A stretch of 64,000 nt of DNA, taken from positions 1 to 64,000 of the forward strand of contig CAILAY010000076.1 of assembly GCA_903832285.1 (NCBI GenBank). The letters run 5' to 3'. Under the pieces are notes generated by a model. It did no database searches. It saw nothing but the letters and a program-made list of their open reading frames with translations, and was not told the DNA's origin. The translations under genes were made by a program, and so were the position numbers. The number at the start of each line of letters is the position of its first letter. Positions within the stretch are counted from its first letter, which is position 1. The DNA comes from an uncultured beta proteobacterium. GTDB taxonomy: Bacteria > Pseudomonadota > Gammaproteobacteria > Burkholderiales > Burkholderiaceae_C. Of this stretch, positions 18,522 through 28,356 are shown piece after piece.

Positions 18522-19205
18522 TCAGTGCCAGTGGTGGCCGCCGCCGCGAAAACCACCCCAGTGTCCAAAGCCAAGGGACAGGCCGATGTAAGGATACGGA
18601 TTGGGGTAGGGGTAGGGCGCGTAGTAGCTGCCGTAGTAATCGTAATAACCCACGGCCGGGGCAGCGATCACATTGGGCTGCTGCACATAGACCGTTTGGG
18701 GGCCTGCGTTGGCACTCGCGATAGTCGGGGGCGGCGCCGAGGCGCCTACGGGGCTGACCTGCAACTGGATGCTGGGGCCGGGGTCGCTGGCCATCTGCAC
18801 CGCATACTGCCTGCCGGCAAATTCATAGACCACGTTGTAGCCGATGGTTGCATTTTCATAGAAGGTCTGGACCTGGCAGCGCTGCACATTTTGCACCTGC
18901 GTGTTGCCCGAACTCTCAATGCTGTTGCCCAGGGCGGCTCCTGCAATGGCACCCAGCATGGTTGCGGCCGCCTGACCGGCACCGCGACCCATTGAGTTCC
19001 CAACCGCGCCGCCCGCAATGGCACCGACCACCGCACCCGCGCCGGAATTGGGTGCCTGCACCTGTGCCTGACCCACGGAACATACCTGGCGCGGCACCGC
19101 CACCTGTTGCACGATAGGCGTGGAAGAAATCACGCGCCCCACATCCTGCGCCGAACACAAGCCGGCAGACAACGTGGCCGCGGACAAAAGCAGCAGTTTT
19201 TTCAT
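18522..19205 (-). CDS. Glycine-zipper envelope protein with Tyr/Pro/Gly-rich tail
   Basis: A 227-residue exported protein. It has a signal peptide (about 1-19, ending LCSAQ) and a glycine-zipper segment at about 55-95 (GAVVGAIAGGAVGNSMGRG, then ATMLGAIAGAALGNS) of the kind found in SlyB/PcP-type outer-membrane proteins. A short conserved region around CQVQTFYENATIGYNVVYEF follows. The C-terminus is dominated by Tyr, Pro, Gly and His (YYDYYGSYYAPYPYPNPYPY). There is no lipobox Cys at the signal end, so it is probably periplasmic or membrane-inserted through the zipper. A role in envelope integrity is inferred from the family only. Confidence 0.8.
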   Translation of the reverse strand: MKKLLLLSAATLSAGLCSAQDVGRVISSTPIVQQVAVPRQVCSVGQAQVQAPNSGAGAVVGAIAGGAVGNSMGRGAGQAAATMLGAIAGAALGNSIESSGNTQVQNVQRCQVQTFYENATIGYNVVYEFAGRQYAVQMASDPGPSIQLQVSPVGASAPPPTIASANAGPQTVYVQQPNVIAAPAVGYYDYYGSYYAPYPYPNPYPYIGLSLGFGHWGGFRGGGHHWH

Positions 19206-19574
19206 GGCCTCATCCTCCTGGTGACTGTACTGAGTGAATCATTCCCCTTTGTGCCTTCCTTTTTGTGGAAGTTCAATGAACTGAAAGTAAAGATTCAAAT
19301 GCGGCTTCGCGGCCAAGCAAAGCCTTCGACATGTTGACTTGAGCGCTGGCCTGTCCTGCCGCAACGGCTTTTTCGACCACCTGCTGTTGCCGGGTCTGTG
19401 GATTGTGATTATTGTGGGCGCTCACTGCGCTTAGGTCTGGGGTGAACCGCTTTGCGCCCCGGCTACACTGAGCCCATAAGAGCGCCGCTCTTTTTAGCGG
19501 ATGGGCCGGCTGGTAATGCCGACAAAACAGATATCGGCCACAATTTGACGGTTCATCTCGTACCTGGAGACCCC
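19206..19574 (+). other. Intergenic region between divergent genes
   Basis: Between the glycine-zipper gene and the aldehyde dehydrogenase. It should hold promoters for both. No gene, hairpin or repeat is evident. An open frame extends the dehydrogenase upstream to 19452, but that stretch has no protein-like composition. Confidence 0.5.
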
Positions 19575-21014
19575 ATGTCCATCGTTGCCCTCAACGCAGT
19601 CCTCGACAACAGCAAAATGCAAAAAGTGTTCGAGCTTCAGGGCGCTACCGCCCTTCGCCTTCGCAGTTCCACTGCAGACGAGCGCATTGCCAAGATCCGC
19701 AAACTGCGCGACGTCGTGATCGCGCATACCGAAGACTGGTACCGGGCTGCGTATGCCGACTTCAAGAAGCCTCCGGGTGAAGTCGATCTGGCGGAAATCT
19801 TGCCGGTCTGCGTGGAAGCCAACGACGCCATCAAGAACCTGAAGAAGTGGATGAGGCCCACCAAGGTATGGCCCACCTTGCTGACCCTGGGCATGAGTGG
19901 CCAGGTGCAGTACATGCCGCGCGGGCGCTGCCTGATCATTGCGCCCTGGAACTATCCGGTCAACCTGACGCTGGGCCCGCTGGTGTCGGCCATTGCCGCC
20001 GGCAATACGGCCATCCTCAAGCCGTCAGAGATGACACCGCATTTGTCGGGTCTCATCTGCAAGGTTGTGCGGGAGATTTTCACGGAAGACGAGGTCGCCA
20101 TCTTTGAAGGCGAAGCCGACGTATCGCAGGCCCTGCTGGATCTGCCCTTTGACCACATCTTCTTCACCGGCAGTCCGGGCATCGGCAAGCACGTCATGGC
20201 CGCGGCCGCCAAACACCTGACCAGCGTCACGCTTGAACTGGGCGGAAAGAGCCCGACCATCATCGATGCCAGCGCGAACCTCAAACTGGCCGCCACCAAC
20301 GTCATGTGGGCCAAGTTTGCCAACGCCGGGCAGACCTGTATTGCGCCCGACCACGTCTATGTGCATGAGAGCGTCAAGGACGCATGGGTCGAGAACTGCC
20401 GCGAGCAACTCAGAAAAGCCTACGGCACCACGCTGGCCGAGCAAAAGGACAGCCCGCATCTGGCTCACATCGTGAACGTACGCCATACGGGCCGCGTCAA
20501 GGCACTGCTGGACGAGGCCAGTTCCTTAGGAGCCCGCGCGCTCATCGGTGGCGGCGTGAGCGAAGGTGACTGCTTCATTCAGCCCACCCTGCTGGATCGG
20601 GTGCCGCAGAACGCCCGCATCATGGACGAGGAGATCTTCGGCCCGCTGCTGCCGATCATCCCTTACCGCGACATCGACGAAGTGATTGCCAAGGTCAACG
20701 AGGGCCCCAAGCCGCTGGCGCTCTATATCTACAGTCGGGACAAGGCCAACATCGACAAAGTGCTGACCAACACCGTGTCGGGTGGCGCCTGCGTGAACCA
20801 CGCGCTGATGCAGTTCCTGCACGGCAACCTGCCGTTCGGCGGTGTCAACAACTCGGGTATCGGCAACGCCCATGGCCACTATGGTTTCAAGGCATTCAGC
20901 CATGAGCGTGGTGTGGTGCGCACTCAGTTCTCCTTCGCGGCAACGCTGTTTGCCGCCGGCGAAGTGCCGACCATGATCCGCAAACTGATGAGGTCGGCGT
21001 TCAAGATTCTTTAA
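19575..21014 (+). CDS. NAD(P)-dependent aldehyde dehydrogenase
   Basis: A 479-residue aldehyde dehydrogenase. The catalytic base is Glu221 (LELGGKSP) and the nucleophile Cys255 (NAGQTCIAPD). The nucleotide-binding motif FTGSPGIGKHVM is near residue 195 and the C-terminal PFGGVNNSGIG near 420. Its length and the short C-terminal hydrophobic end (AATLFAAGEVPTMIRKLMR) resemble class-3-type fatty or aromatic aldehyde dehydrogenases. The ATG at 19575 (MSIVALN) with a GGAGA ribosome site is preferred over the open frame starting 41 codons earlier. The substrate is not predictable. An RND pump operon starts 63 bases downstream. Confidence 0.92.
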   Translation: MSIVALNAVLDNSKMQKVFELQGATALRLRSSTADERIAKIRKLRDVVIAHTEDWYRAAYADFKKPPGEVDLAEILPVCVEANDAIKNLKKWMRPTKVWPTLLTLGMSGQVQYMPRGRCLIIAPWNYPVNLTLGPLVSAIAAGNTAILKPSEMTPHLSGLICKVVREIFTEDEVAIFEGEADVSQALLDLPFDHIFFTGSPGIGKHVMAAAAKHLTSVTLELGGKSPTIIDASANLKLAATNVMWAKFANAGQTCIAPDHVYVHESVKDAWVENCREQLRKAYGTTLAEQKDSPHLAHIVNVRHTGRVKALLDEASSLGARALIGGGVSEGDCFIQPTLLDRVPQNARIMDEEIFGPLLPIIPYRDIDEVIAKVNEGPKPLALYIYSRDKANIDKVLTNTVSGGACVNHALMQFLHGNLPFGGVNNSGIGNAHGHYGFKAFSHERGVVRTQFSFAATLFAAGEVPTMIRKLMRSAFKIL

Positions 21015-21077
21015 CAGGATGAAGCTGACACCAGGCGCACCTGCCAGACTTGAAGCGTCGATGTACGGGGACGCAAC

Positions 21078-24000
21078 TTGCTCGTAGGCGTCGTTCGTAT
21101 TGCGCTGAGCCGGCCCTACACCTTCGTGGTGCTGGCGCTGCTGATGCTCATCATCGGCCCGCTCGCGGCGCTGCGCACGCCTACCGACATCTTCCCGGAG
21201 ATCAAGATCCCGGTGATCGCGGTGGCCTGGCAGTACACCGGTCTGCCGCCCGAGCAGATGGCCGGTCGCATCAGCACGCTGTACCAGCGCTCGCTCACCA
21301 CGACGGTGAACGACATCGAACACATCGAGGCCAACGCCTACGCCGGCATCGGCATCGTCAAGGTCTTCTTTCAGCCCGGTGTCAACGTGGCAGTGGCGAA
21401 CGCGCAAGTGACGGCGATCTCGCAGGTGGTGGTCAAGCAGATGCCGCCCGGCATCACGCCACCGCTGATCCTCAACTACAACGCCTCCACCGTGCCCATT
21501 CTGCAGTTGGCGCTGTCGGGCAAGGGTTTGTCGGAGCAGAACCTGTTCGATCTGGGGGTGAACCTGGTGCGTCCACCGCTGGTGACGGTGCCGGGCGCCG
21601 CCATTCCCTACCCTTATGGTGGCAAGCAGCGTCTGGTGCAGATCGATCTGAATGCTGCGGCAATGCAGGCGCGCGGCCTGTCGGCGCAGGACGTGGCCAA
21701 TGCCCTGGCGGCGCAGAACCTGATCGTTCCCATCGGCACGCAGAAGATCGGCAGCCTGGAGTACACGCTGCAGTTGAACAGCGCGCCCTCGGCCATCAAG
21801 GACCTGGGCGATCTGCCCATCAAGGTGGTGGGCGGCAGCACGATCTACATCCGCGACGTGGCCAACGTGCACGACGGCAGTTCGCCGCAGACCAATATCG
21901 TGCACGTGGACGGCAATCGCTCGGTGTTAATGTCGGTGCTGAAGAATGGCGCCACGTCCACGCTTGCCATTGTCGATGGCATCCGTGCCAAGCTGGTCGA
22001 GCTCAAACCCACCTGGCCTGACGCCCTGACGGTGGTGCCGCTCAACGACCAGTCGATCTTCGTGCGCGCGGCCATCAGCGGCGTGGCGGTCGAGGGCGTG
22101 ATCGCCGCCGCGCTCACGAGCCTGATGATCCTGTTGTTCCTGGGCAGTTGGCGCTCCACTGTCATCATCGCCGTGTCGATTCCGCTCTCGATCCTGGGCT
22201 CACTCATCGGTCTGGCGGCCATCGGCGAAACGCTCAACATCATGACGTTGGGCGGTCTCGCGCTGGCGGTGGGGATTCTGGTGGACGACGCCACCGTCAC
22301 GATTGAGAACATCAACTGGCACCTGGAGCACGGCAAGGACGTGGAGACCGCGATCATGGACGGCGCGCGCCAGATCGTCACCCCCGCCTTTGTGTCGCTG
22401 CTGTGCATCTGCATCGTGTTCGTGCCCATGTTCTTTTTGCAGGGCGTGGCGCGCTTCCTGTTCGTGCCCATGGCGGAGGCCGTGATGTTTGCCATGCTGT
22501 GTTCGTTCGTGCTCTCGCGTACCCTGGTGCCGACGATGTCGAAATACCTGCTGCGACCGCATGCGCCGCACACCGACCTGCACGGCACCCGCGCTACGTT
22601 GCCGCCCACACGCAATCCACTGCTGCTGTTTCAGCGCGTTTTCGAGGAAAGGTTCGAGCGCTTTCGCGCCGGCTACCGCGATCTGCTGCGCCTGGCCATG
22701 ACGCGGCGCCGCAGCTTCGTGCTGGTGTTCATGGGCCTGGTGCTGGCGTCGTTTGCACTCCTGCCCTTTCTGGGCAGCAACTTCTTTCCCGCGGTCGATG
22801 GCGGCCAGATCCTGATGCACGCAAGGGTGCCGGTGGGTACGCGCGTGGAAGAAACGGCGGCGCGTTTTGCGCGTATCGAAGATGCCGTCCGACAGGTCAT
22901 TCCGGGGGAAGAGATCACGACCCTGGTGGACAACATCGGGCTGCCGCCCAGCAGCATCAACCTGACCTACAACAACACCGGCGTGGTCGGCACCCAGGAT
23001 GGAGACATCCAGATCGCGCTGCGCAAGGAGCACCGTCCCACGGCCGACTATGTGCGCGAACTGCGCTCGCGTCTGCCGGGCGCATTCCCCGACACGACTT
23101 TCTCTTTTCCGCCGGCCGACATCGTGAGCCAGATTCTGAATTTCGGCGCACCGGCACCGATCGATCTGCAGATCCGAGGCAACAACCTCGACGCCAATTT
23201 CGACTACGCGGCCAAACTCCTGAAGGCGATACGCCACATTCCCGGCGTGGCCGATGCGCGCATCCAGCAGTCCAGAAAGAGCCCGGTGTTCGATGTCAAC
23301 ATCGATCGTACGCGGGCCCAGGATGCGGGCCTGACGACGCGCGATGTCACCAACAGTCTGGTCGTCAGCCTGGCGGGCAGCAGCCAGGTGGCGCCCACCT
23401 ATTGGCTGAATCCGTCCAACGGCGTGTCCTACCCGATCGTGATGCAGACGCCGCAATACCAGCTTGATTCGCTCTCGGCGCTGGCCAACCTGCCCATCAG
23501 CGGCGCAGCCAGTGGCCCGCCGCAGGTGCTGGGCGGACTGGCGCATTTCAGCCGCAGCACCAGTAGTGCGGTCGTGAGCCAGTACGACATCCAGACCATG
23601 GTGCAGATCAACGCCACCACGCAGGACCGCGATCTGGGCGCAGTTGCCACCGACATCCGGCGCGTGATCGCCGAGACCGCAGGCGACGTGCCCAAGGGTT
23701 CCACGGTGGTGTTGCTGGGGCAGGTGCGCACCATGGAGCAGGCGTTCTCGGGTCTGCTGCTGGGATTGCTGGGCGCGATCGTGCTGATCTACTTTTTGAT
23801 CGTGGTGAACTTCCAGTCCTGGAGCGATCCCTTCGTCATCATCTCGGCGCTGCCGGCGGCCTTGGCGGGCATCGTCTGGATGCTGTTCGCCACCCACACC
23901 ACACTCTCGGTGCCAGCCCTCACCGGTGCCATCATGTGCATGGGTGTGGCCACGGCCAACAGCGTGCTCGTGATCAGTTTTGCGCGCGAACGCCTGGAGC

Positions 24001-24284
24001 AACTCGGCGATGCGCTGGAGGCGGCGGTGGATGCCGGCTTCGTGCGCTTTCGCCCGGTGCTGATGACCGCCCTGGCGATGATCATCGGCATGCTGCCCAT
24101 GGCGCTGGGGTTGGGTGAGGGCGGCGAGCAGAATGCGCCGCTCGGGCGCGCCGTGATTGGCGGTTTGTTCTTTGCCACCATCGCCACCCTGGTGTTCGTC
24201 CCCATTGTTTTCAGTCTGGTTCATGCCCACCACGGTCGCAAGACCGTGGCTGACGCGGCCCTTGGAGAAAGTCATGTCGCCTGA
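21078..24284 (+). CDS. RND efflux transporter, inner-membrane permease (HAE-1/AcrB type)
   Basis: A 1068-residue proton-driven exporter with the RND pattern: one membrane segment, a large periplasmic loop, six segments, then a second such half. The charged pair Asp403-Asp404 (GILVDDATVTIEN) corresponds to the proton-relay aspartates of AcrB transmembrane segment 4. The only plausible start is TTG at 21078, preceded by GGGGA. Its stop overlaps the adaptor gene start by 11 bases, and an outer-membrane factor follows, so the tripartite pump is complete. The order permease-adaptor-outer membrane factor is the reverse of the common adaptor-first layout. The substrate is unknown. Confidence 0.93.
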   Translation: MLVGVVRIALSRPYTFVVLALLMLIIGPLAALRTPTDIFPEIKIPVIAVAWQYTGLPPEQMAGRISTLYQRSLTTTVNDIEHIEANAYAGIGIVKVFFQPGVNVAVANAQVTAISQVVVKQMPPGITPPLILNYNASTVPILQLALSGKGLSEQNLFDLGVNLVRPPLVTVPGAAIPYPYGGKQRLVQIDLNAAAMQARGLSAQDVANALAAQNLIVPIGTQKIGSLEYTLQLNSAPSAIKDLGDLPIKVVGGSTIYIRDVANVHDGSSPQTNIVHVDGNRSVLMSVLKNGATSTLAIVDGIRAKLVELKPTWPDALTVVPLNDQSIFVRAAISGVAVEGVIAAALTSLMILLFLGSWRSTVIIAVSIPLSILGSLIGLAAIGETLNIMTLGGLALAVGILVDDATVTIENINWHLEHGKDVETAIMDGARQIVTPAFVSLLCICIVFVPMFFLQGVARFLFVPMAEAVMFAMLCSFVLSRTLVPTMSKYLLRPHAPHTDLHGTRATLPPTRNPLLLFQRVFEERFERFRAGYRDLLRLAMTRRRSFVLVFMGLVLASFALLPFLGSNFFPAVDGGQILMHARVPVGTRVEETAARFARIEDAVRQVIPGEEITTLVDNIGLPPSSINLTYNNTGVVGTQDGDIQIALRKEHRPTADYVRELRSRLPGAFPDTTFSFPPADIVSQILNFGAPAPIDLQIRGNNLDANFDYAAKLLKAIRHIPGVADARIQQSRKSPVFDVNIDRTRAQDAGLTTRDVTNSLVVSLAGSSQVAPTYWLNPSNGVSYPIVMQTPQYQLDSLSALANLPISGAASGPPQVLGGLAHFSRSTSSAVVSQYDIQTMVQINATTQDRDLGAVATDIRRVIAETAGDVPKGSTVVLLGQVRTMEQAFSGLLLGLLGAIVLIYFLIVVNFQSWSDPFVIISALPAALAGIVWMLFATHTTLSVPALTGAIMCMGVATANSVLVISFARERLEQLGDALEAAVDAGFVRFRPVLMTALAMIIGMLPMALGLGEGGEQNAPLGRAVIGGLFFATIATLVFVPIVFSLVHAHHGRKTVADAALGESHVA

Positions 24285-25479
24285 ATCTGCGCATCCTTCG
24301 GTGTCGCGTCGCAAGTTGCAACTTGCCGCCCTGGTGCTGGCCTTGGCCGCCGCCGCGGTGGTGCTGGCCGGAATCGCCACGCGCCGTTCTCAGGCCACCG
24401 AATTGCGCGAGCGTGCCGAGAGCCAGACTGTGCCCACGGTGGTGCTGATCGCGCCGGCCCAGGGCGGGGCGGCGGCCACTCTGGACTTGCCCGGGCGCAT
24501 CGAAGCCAATGCCCGCGCGCCGATCTATGCGCGCGTCAGCGGCTACCTGAAGAGCTGGAAGGTTGACATCGGTGCGAGCGTGCGCAACGGCCAGTTGCTG
24601 GCCGAAATTGAAACCCCCGATCTGGATCAGCAATTGCTTCAGGCGCAGGCCGAACTCGCCACTGCCAAGGCGAATGCGGCACTGGCCGCAAGCACGGCCA
24701 TGCGTTGGCAGTCCATGCTGGCCAGCGACTCGGTGTCGCGCCAGGAAGCAGAAGAAAAGGCGGGTGACCTGAGCGCCAAGCAGTCGGTGGTGAACGCGCT
24801 GCAGGCCAACGTGGAAAGGTTCCAGACGCTCAAGCACTTTGCCCGCATCGTCGCGCCGTTCGACGGCGTGGTCACAGCGCGCAACACCGACGTGGGCGCA
24901 CTCATCAATGGCGGAGGCGGTCCCGGATCGGAGTTGTTTGTGGTGTCGGACACGCGCAAGCTGCGGGTGTACGTGAGCCTGCCGCAGAACTATGTGTCCG
25001 CCATCCGCCAAGGCAGCAAGGCGCGCTTGAGCGTGCCCGAAAGTCCCGGCAGGTTCTATGCGGCCACGGTGCAGTCGCTGGCGCAGGCCATCAGCACGGG
25101 TTCGGGCAGCATGCTGATCCAGTTGACGGTGGACAACGCCCGCGCCGACCTGCTGCCTGGCGGCTTCGCGAACCTGAGCTTCGAGCTGCCGCGTGCCAGC
25201 GGCAGTCTGAGCGTGCCGCCGAGCGCGCTTATCAATGGCAAGAACGGTTTGCGCGTCGCCACGGTCAGCGCCGACAACAAGGTCACGCTCAAGTCGGTCA
25301 CGGTGGCGCGCGATCTGGGCACGGTGGTCGAGATCGCCACGGGCTTGTCGGCCAACGACCGGTTGATCGAAAGCCCGCCCGATGGAATCAACGACGGCGA
25401 CCCGGTGCGGGTGGCGACGGCGAACGCCACAGGGGCGCCCGCACAGCCCTCAGGAAAGCGCGATAGTGGCAAGCAGTAG
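24274..25479 (+). CDS. RND periplasmic adaptor (membrane fusion protein)
   Basis: A 401-residue adaptor with an N-terminal membrane anchor (about 14-34, LQLAALVLALAAAAVVLAGI). The lipoyl-like half-motifs are ARAPIYARVSGYLKSWKVDI near 85 and ARIVAPFDGVVTARNTDVGA near 190, with a helical hairpin between them and a beta-barrel domain after. It bridges the permease and the outer-membrane channel. The ATG at 24274 is chosen because GGAGAAA lies just upstream; it overlaps the permease stop. An earlier in-frame ATG at 24157 lies inside the permease and is rejected. Confidence 0.93.
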   Translation: MSPESAHPSVSRRKLQLAALVLALAAAAVVLAGIATRRSQATELRERAESQTVPTVVLIAPAQGGAAATLDLPGRIEANARAPIYARVSGYLKSWKVDIGASVRNGQLLAEIETPDLDQQLLQAQAELATAKANAALAASTAMRWQSMLASDSVSRQEAEEKAGDLSAKQSVVNALQANVERFQTLKHFARIVAPFDGVVTARNTDVGALINGGGGPGSELFVVSDTRKLRVYVSLPQNYVSAIRQGSKARLSVPESPGRFYAATVQSLAQAISTGSGSMLIQLTVDNARADLLPGGFANLSFELPRASGSLSVPPSALINGKNGLRVATVSADNKVTLKSVTVARDLGTVVEIATGLSANDRLIESPPDGINDGDPVRVATANATGAPAQPSGKRDSGKQ

Positions 25480-26926
25480 CGCCAGCATGGGAAAGCCGGC
25501 TGCGAGTGTCTGGGGCCTCCTGCTGTGCTTGGTGCTGGGCGCCTGCTCGCAGCCGCCACCGTTGAAAATCCCGTCGGTTCCAGTCGCCAGTGTTTACAAG
25601 GAAGCGGCCACCTGGGCGCCCGCGCAGGCGGCCGACACGCTGCCAAGCGAGGCTTGGTGGACGCTCTTTGGCGACGCCGAACTCAACCAGTTGCAGCAGC
25701 GCCTGATTGCCAGCAGTCCAGACCTGGCGGCGGCGCTGGCGCGTTATCAACAGTCGCGCGCTGTCACCGAGCAGCTCAACGCCAGCCAGTTTCCCACGCT
25801 CGGCACATCGCTGAACGTGCAGCGCGACCGGCAGTCCGAAAAGCGGCCGCTGCGTGTGCTGGGTCCGCTGTCACCGAACGATTACAGCTCGAACACACTG
25901 GGCCTGGATCTGGAGTACGAAGTCGATCTCTGGGGGCGCGTGCGCAGCCTGGTGGCATCGGGCCAGGCGCAGGATCAGGCGGCTCAAGCCGACCTGGAAT
26001 CGGCGCGCCTGAGCCTGCAGGCGCAACTGGCTGACAGTTACATGGCGCTGCGCGGACTGGACCGCGACGCGGCCCTGCTGAGCGACACCGAAGCCGCTTA
26101 CACCAAGGCGTTGGCGCTGGTCACGCGGCGCCACGACGGCGGGCTGGCCTCAGGTCTGGACCTGGCGCGGGCTCAAGGGCAACTCGAAGCCACGCGCTCG
26201 CAGTGGCAGCAGTCGCAGGCGCAGCGCGACTTGATTGAGCACGCGATCGCATCGCTGGTGGGTGAGAGTGCTTCCAGCTTCAGCCTGCTGCCGAATCTGA
26301 GCGACATCACCTTGCCGCGCGTTCCCGTCGGTTTGCCGTCCCAGCTGTTGCAGCGGCGCGCCGACATCGCCGCCGCCGAGCGCCGCGTGGCTGCGTCCAA
26401 CGCCAGCGTGGGCGTGGCCCAGGCCGCCTTCTTCCCGGTGCTGACGCTCAGCGCACTGGGGGGCTACCAGAGCAGCGCCCTTGGCAATTTGCTGCGTGCG
26501 CCCAACAGCTTCTGGGCGGTCGGTCCGACGCTGTTTCTGACGGTGTTTGATGGTGGCAAACGCAATGCCGAAGAGGCCAGGGTGCGCGCGGTGCTGGATG
26601 AGTCCGGCGCCAAATTCCGCGCCGTCGTCATCGGCGCGTTCCAGCAGGTCGAAGACAGTCTGGCGTTGCTGCAGCGCTTTGAGGCTGCGGCCCAGTCCGA
26701 AGGCGCAGCGTTGGCAGCGGCGCGGCGCGCACTGGAGTTGGCGAATTCGCGCTACCGCGAGGGCGGGGCCAGCTATCTCGAAGTGGTTGCCTCGCAGACC
26801 ACCGCGCTGCAGGCCCAGCGCAGTGCCCTGGACCTGGCGACGCGCCAGCGCCGTGCCAGCGTGCAGTTGATCCGTGCGCTGGGTGGTGGCTGGAGTGCGA
26901 CGGCTGCACCCCTGGCGAATGACTGA
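25466..26926 (+). CDS. NodT-family outer-membrane efflux lipoprotein
   Basis: The outer-membrane channel of the pump, about 486 residues. It has a lipoprotein signal with lipobox LGAC and two OEP repeats (TolC fold) spanning about 60-260 and 270-475. The GTG at 25466 is preceded by AGGAAAG and overlaps the adaptor gene by 14 bases. The ATG at 25487 would leave a seven-base gap but has a poor ribosome site, so GTG is preferred. The acyl anchor and the two long helical repeats (EYEVDLWGRVRSLVASGQAQ is typical) fit NodT/OprM-type factors. Confidence 0.92.
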   Translation: MASSSASMGKPAASVWGLLLCLVLGACSQPPPLKIPSVPVASVYKEAATWAPAQAADTLPSEAWWTLFGDAELNQLQQRLIASSPDLAAALARYQQSRAVTEQLNASQFPTLGTSLNVQRDRQSEKRPLRVLGPLSPNDYSSNTLGLDLEYEVDLWGRVRSLVASGQAQDQAAQADLESARLSLQAQLADSYMALRGLDRDAALLSDTEAAYTKALALVTRRHDGGLASGLDLARAQGQLEATRSQWQQSQAQRDLIEHAIASLVGESASSFSLLPNLSDITLPRVPVGLPSQLLQRRADIAAAERRVAASNASVGVAQAAFFPVLTLSALGGYQSSALGNLLRAPNSFWAVGPTLFLTVFDGGKRNAEEARVRAVLDESGAKFRAVVIGAFQQVEDSLALLQRFEAAAQSEGAALAAARRALELANSRYREGGASYLEVVASQTTALQAQRSALDLATRQRRASVQLIRALGGGWSATAAPLAND

Positions 26927-27083
26927 AAGTAGCGCCAGGCTCAATACCTCGCCAGTACGCCGGATCGCGCCAGAACCGGCTACGTGAACCCTGCAATGAC
27001 GCCGAGGCGCTGTCGGAACGTTTCGTGGCGCAGACGCGCGTGGCGTTGAAGCCCGCCGCCGCAGGTCTTTCGCAGTCAATGCA

Positions 27084-28220
27084 TCAGAGGCGAGTCATGC
27101 GTTGCCAGACCATGGCACGAAAGGCGTCGTAGGCCTGTTGCATCACAGCGGGCTTGTAGGGAAAGAGTGCGGCATCGTCGGTCGAATGGATCCAGGCACG
27201 GCTGTCCACTTCGAACAGCAGCAGGCTTCCGTCGCGCGCCTGCGCGCAATCGAGCACCACGTAGTCCAGGCCTAGCCGCCGCGCAACTCCGCGCAGCGCT
27301 GTGCCGTGGCGCTGGCCGAAATTCCGCTCGAAGTTTTCCATCAACGCGGCCTCTTCGGCGCGCTTGCTTTCGCTGAGTTCCATGCCCGCGGAAAGATAGT
27401 GAACCATCCAGTTTTCCGAAATCGCCAGGTGGCAGATGAAGGGCTCACCATCAATCAGCACGATTCGCAGCTTGCGGAAAAGTCCGTCGTGGCTGCGGTA
27501 GTCAACATAGTCAGCGACGAAATAGTCCGGGCCTGAATGACGCTGTAAATAGGCATCCAGTGCGGTCCGATTCTCGATCATCTCGAGACCGGTTCCGGCC
27601 TGGGTATCGACCGGCCGGATCGTGAGCGGAAAGCGCGGGCTGCAGATCTGCTCGGGCTTGAGTCTTTGCGTCCTGGGCATGACCAGTCCGGCAATATCGT
27701 GCAGCAATTCATAGGCGCGGTCGCGGGCGCAGTTCATGACGGCGCTCGCCCGGTTCAACATTGGTTGCGGCCAGTTGGCCAGCAGGGTCTGCGCTTGCTC
27801 CAGCAGCGGACGGTTCCGGTCGGACTCGCCGATCGCCACCATGACGACGTCGTGCTCGGGAATGTCGGTGGGCGGTGCCTGGTCGGGCAGCAGGTACAGC
27901 AGGTCCAACCGGACATCACCGTGTTCGATCAGGAACTCGATGGGGGTGTTGTCCAGCATGTCGCCCGGCGCCATCAGCGCCAGTACGCGGATGGCGGGTT
28001 GCTCAGGCCCGTCCAGTCGGTAAAGACGCCGCAGCTTCAATGCGCGCGCCTGCATGTCGAGCGCGAACTCTCGTTGACCCATGGCCAGCAGAATGTAGAA
28101 CATCTGCATGCACAGGTGGGCGAGATCGGGGTTCCGGTGGGTCTCGGTGATGAATGCCGGCAGCGTCTTGACGGGCATGCGCACCACCTTGAGCAGGCCC
28201 GCAATTGGCGGTAATTCCAT
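27084..28220 (-). CDS. ATP-grasp-like protein with helical N-terminal half, function unknown
   Basis: A 378-residue soluble protein. The first ~90 residues are helical and may form a TPR-like unit (FYILLAMGQREFALDMQARA). The middle has a Rossmann-like stretch (RLDLLYLLPDQ and HDVVMVAIGESD). The C-terminal half resembles the ATP-grasp fold: LTIRPVDTQAGTGLEMIEN, FRKLRIVLIDGEPFICHLA, and a final metal-site-like LLLFEVDSRAWIH near residue 345. Related proteins are carboxylate-amine ligases, but no substrate can be named. It is divergent from the TRAP transporter operon, with 136 bases between starts, so regulation may be shared. Confidence 0.7.
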   Translation of the reverse strand: MELPPIAGLLKVVRMPVKTLPAFITETHRNPDLAHLCMQMFYILLAMGQREFALDMQARALKLRRLYRLDGPEQPAIRVLALMAPGDMLDNTPIEFLIEHGDVRLDLLYLLPDQAPPTDIPEHDVVMVAIGESDRNRPLLEQAQTLLANWPQPMLNRASAVMNCARDRAYELLHDIAGLVMPRTQRLKPEQICSPRFPLTIRPVDTQAGTGLEMIENRTALDAYLQRHSGPDYFVADYVDYRSHDGLFRKLRIVLIDGEPFICHLAISENWMVHYLSAGMELSESKRAEEAALMENFERNFGQRHGTALRGVARRLGLDYVVLDCAQARDGSLLLFEVDSRAWIHSTDDAALFPYKPAVMQQAYDAFRAMVWQRMTRL

Positions 28221-28356
28221 GTCGGGTATCTACCGATAGTTGAAGGGAACCGGACTACTATAGTCTCAGGCACCAAGCACCTCGCGACCAGCGCGTTCAA
28301 AGACGTTGGCCGCGACACGCTGCCACAGTCGGAACCCCCACCCTGGAGACAATCCC

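Noticed and set aside
22200-24380. A 726-codon minus-strand frame opposite the RND permease
   Set aside because: Very rich in His, Gln and Arg, as expected for antisense of membrane-protein codons; no gene evidence.
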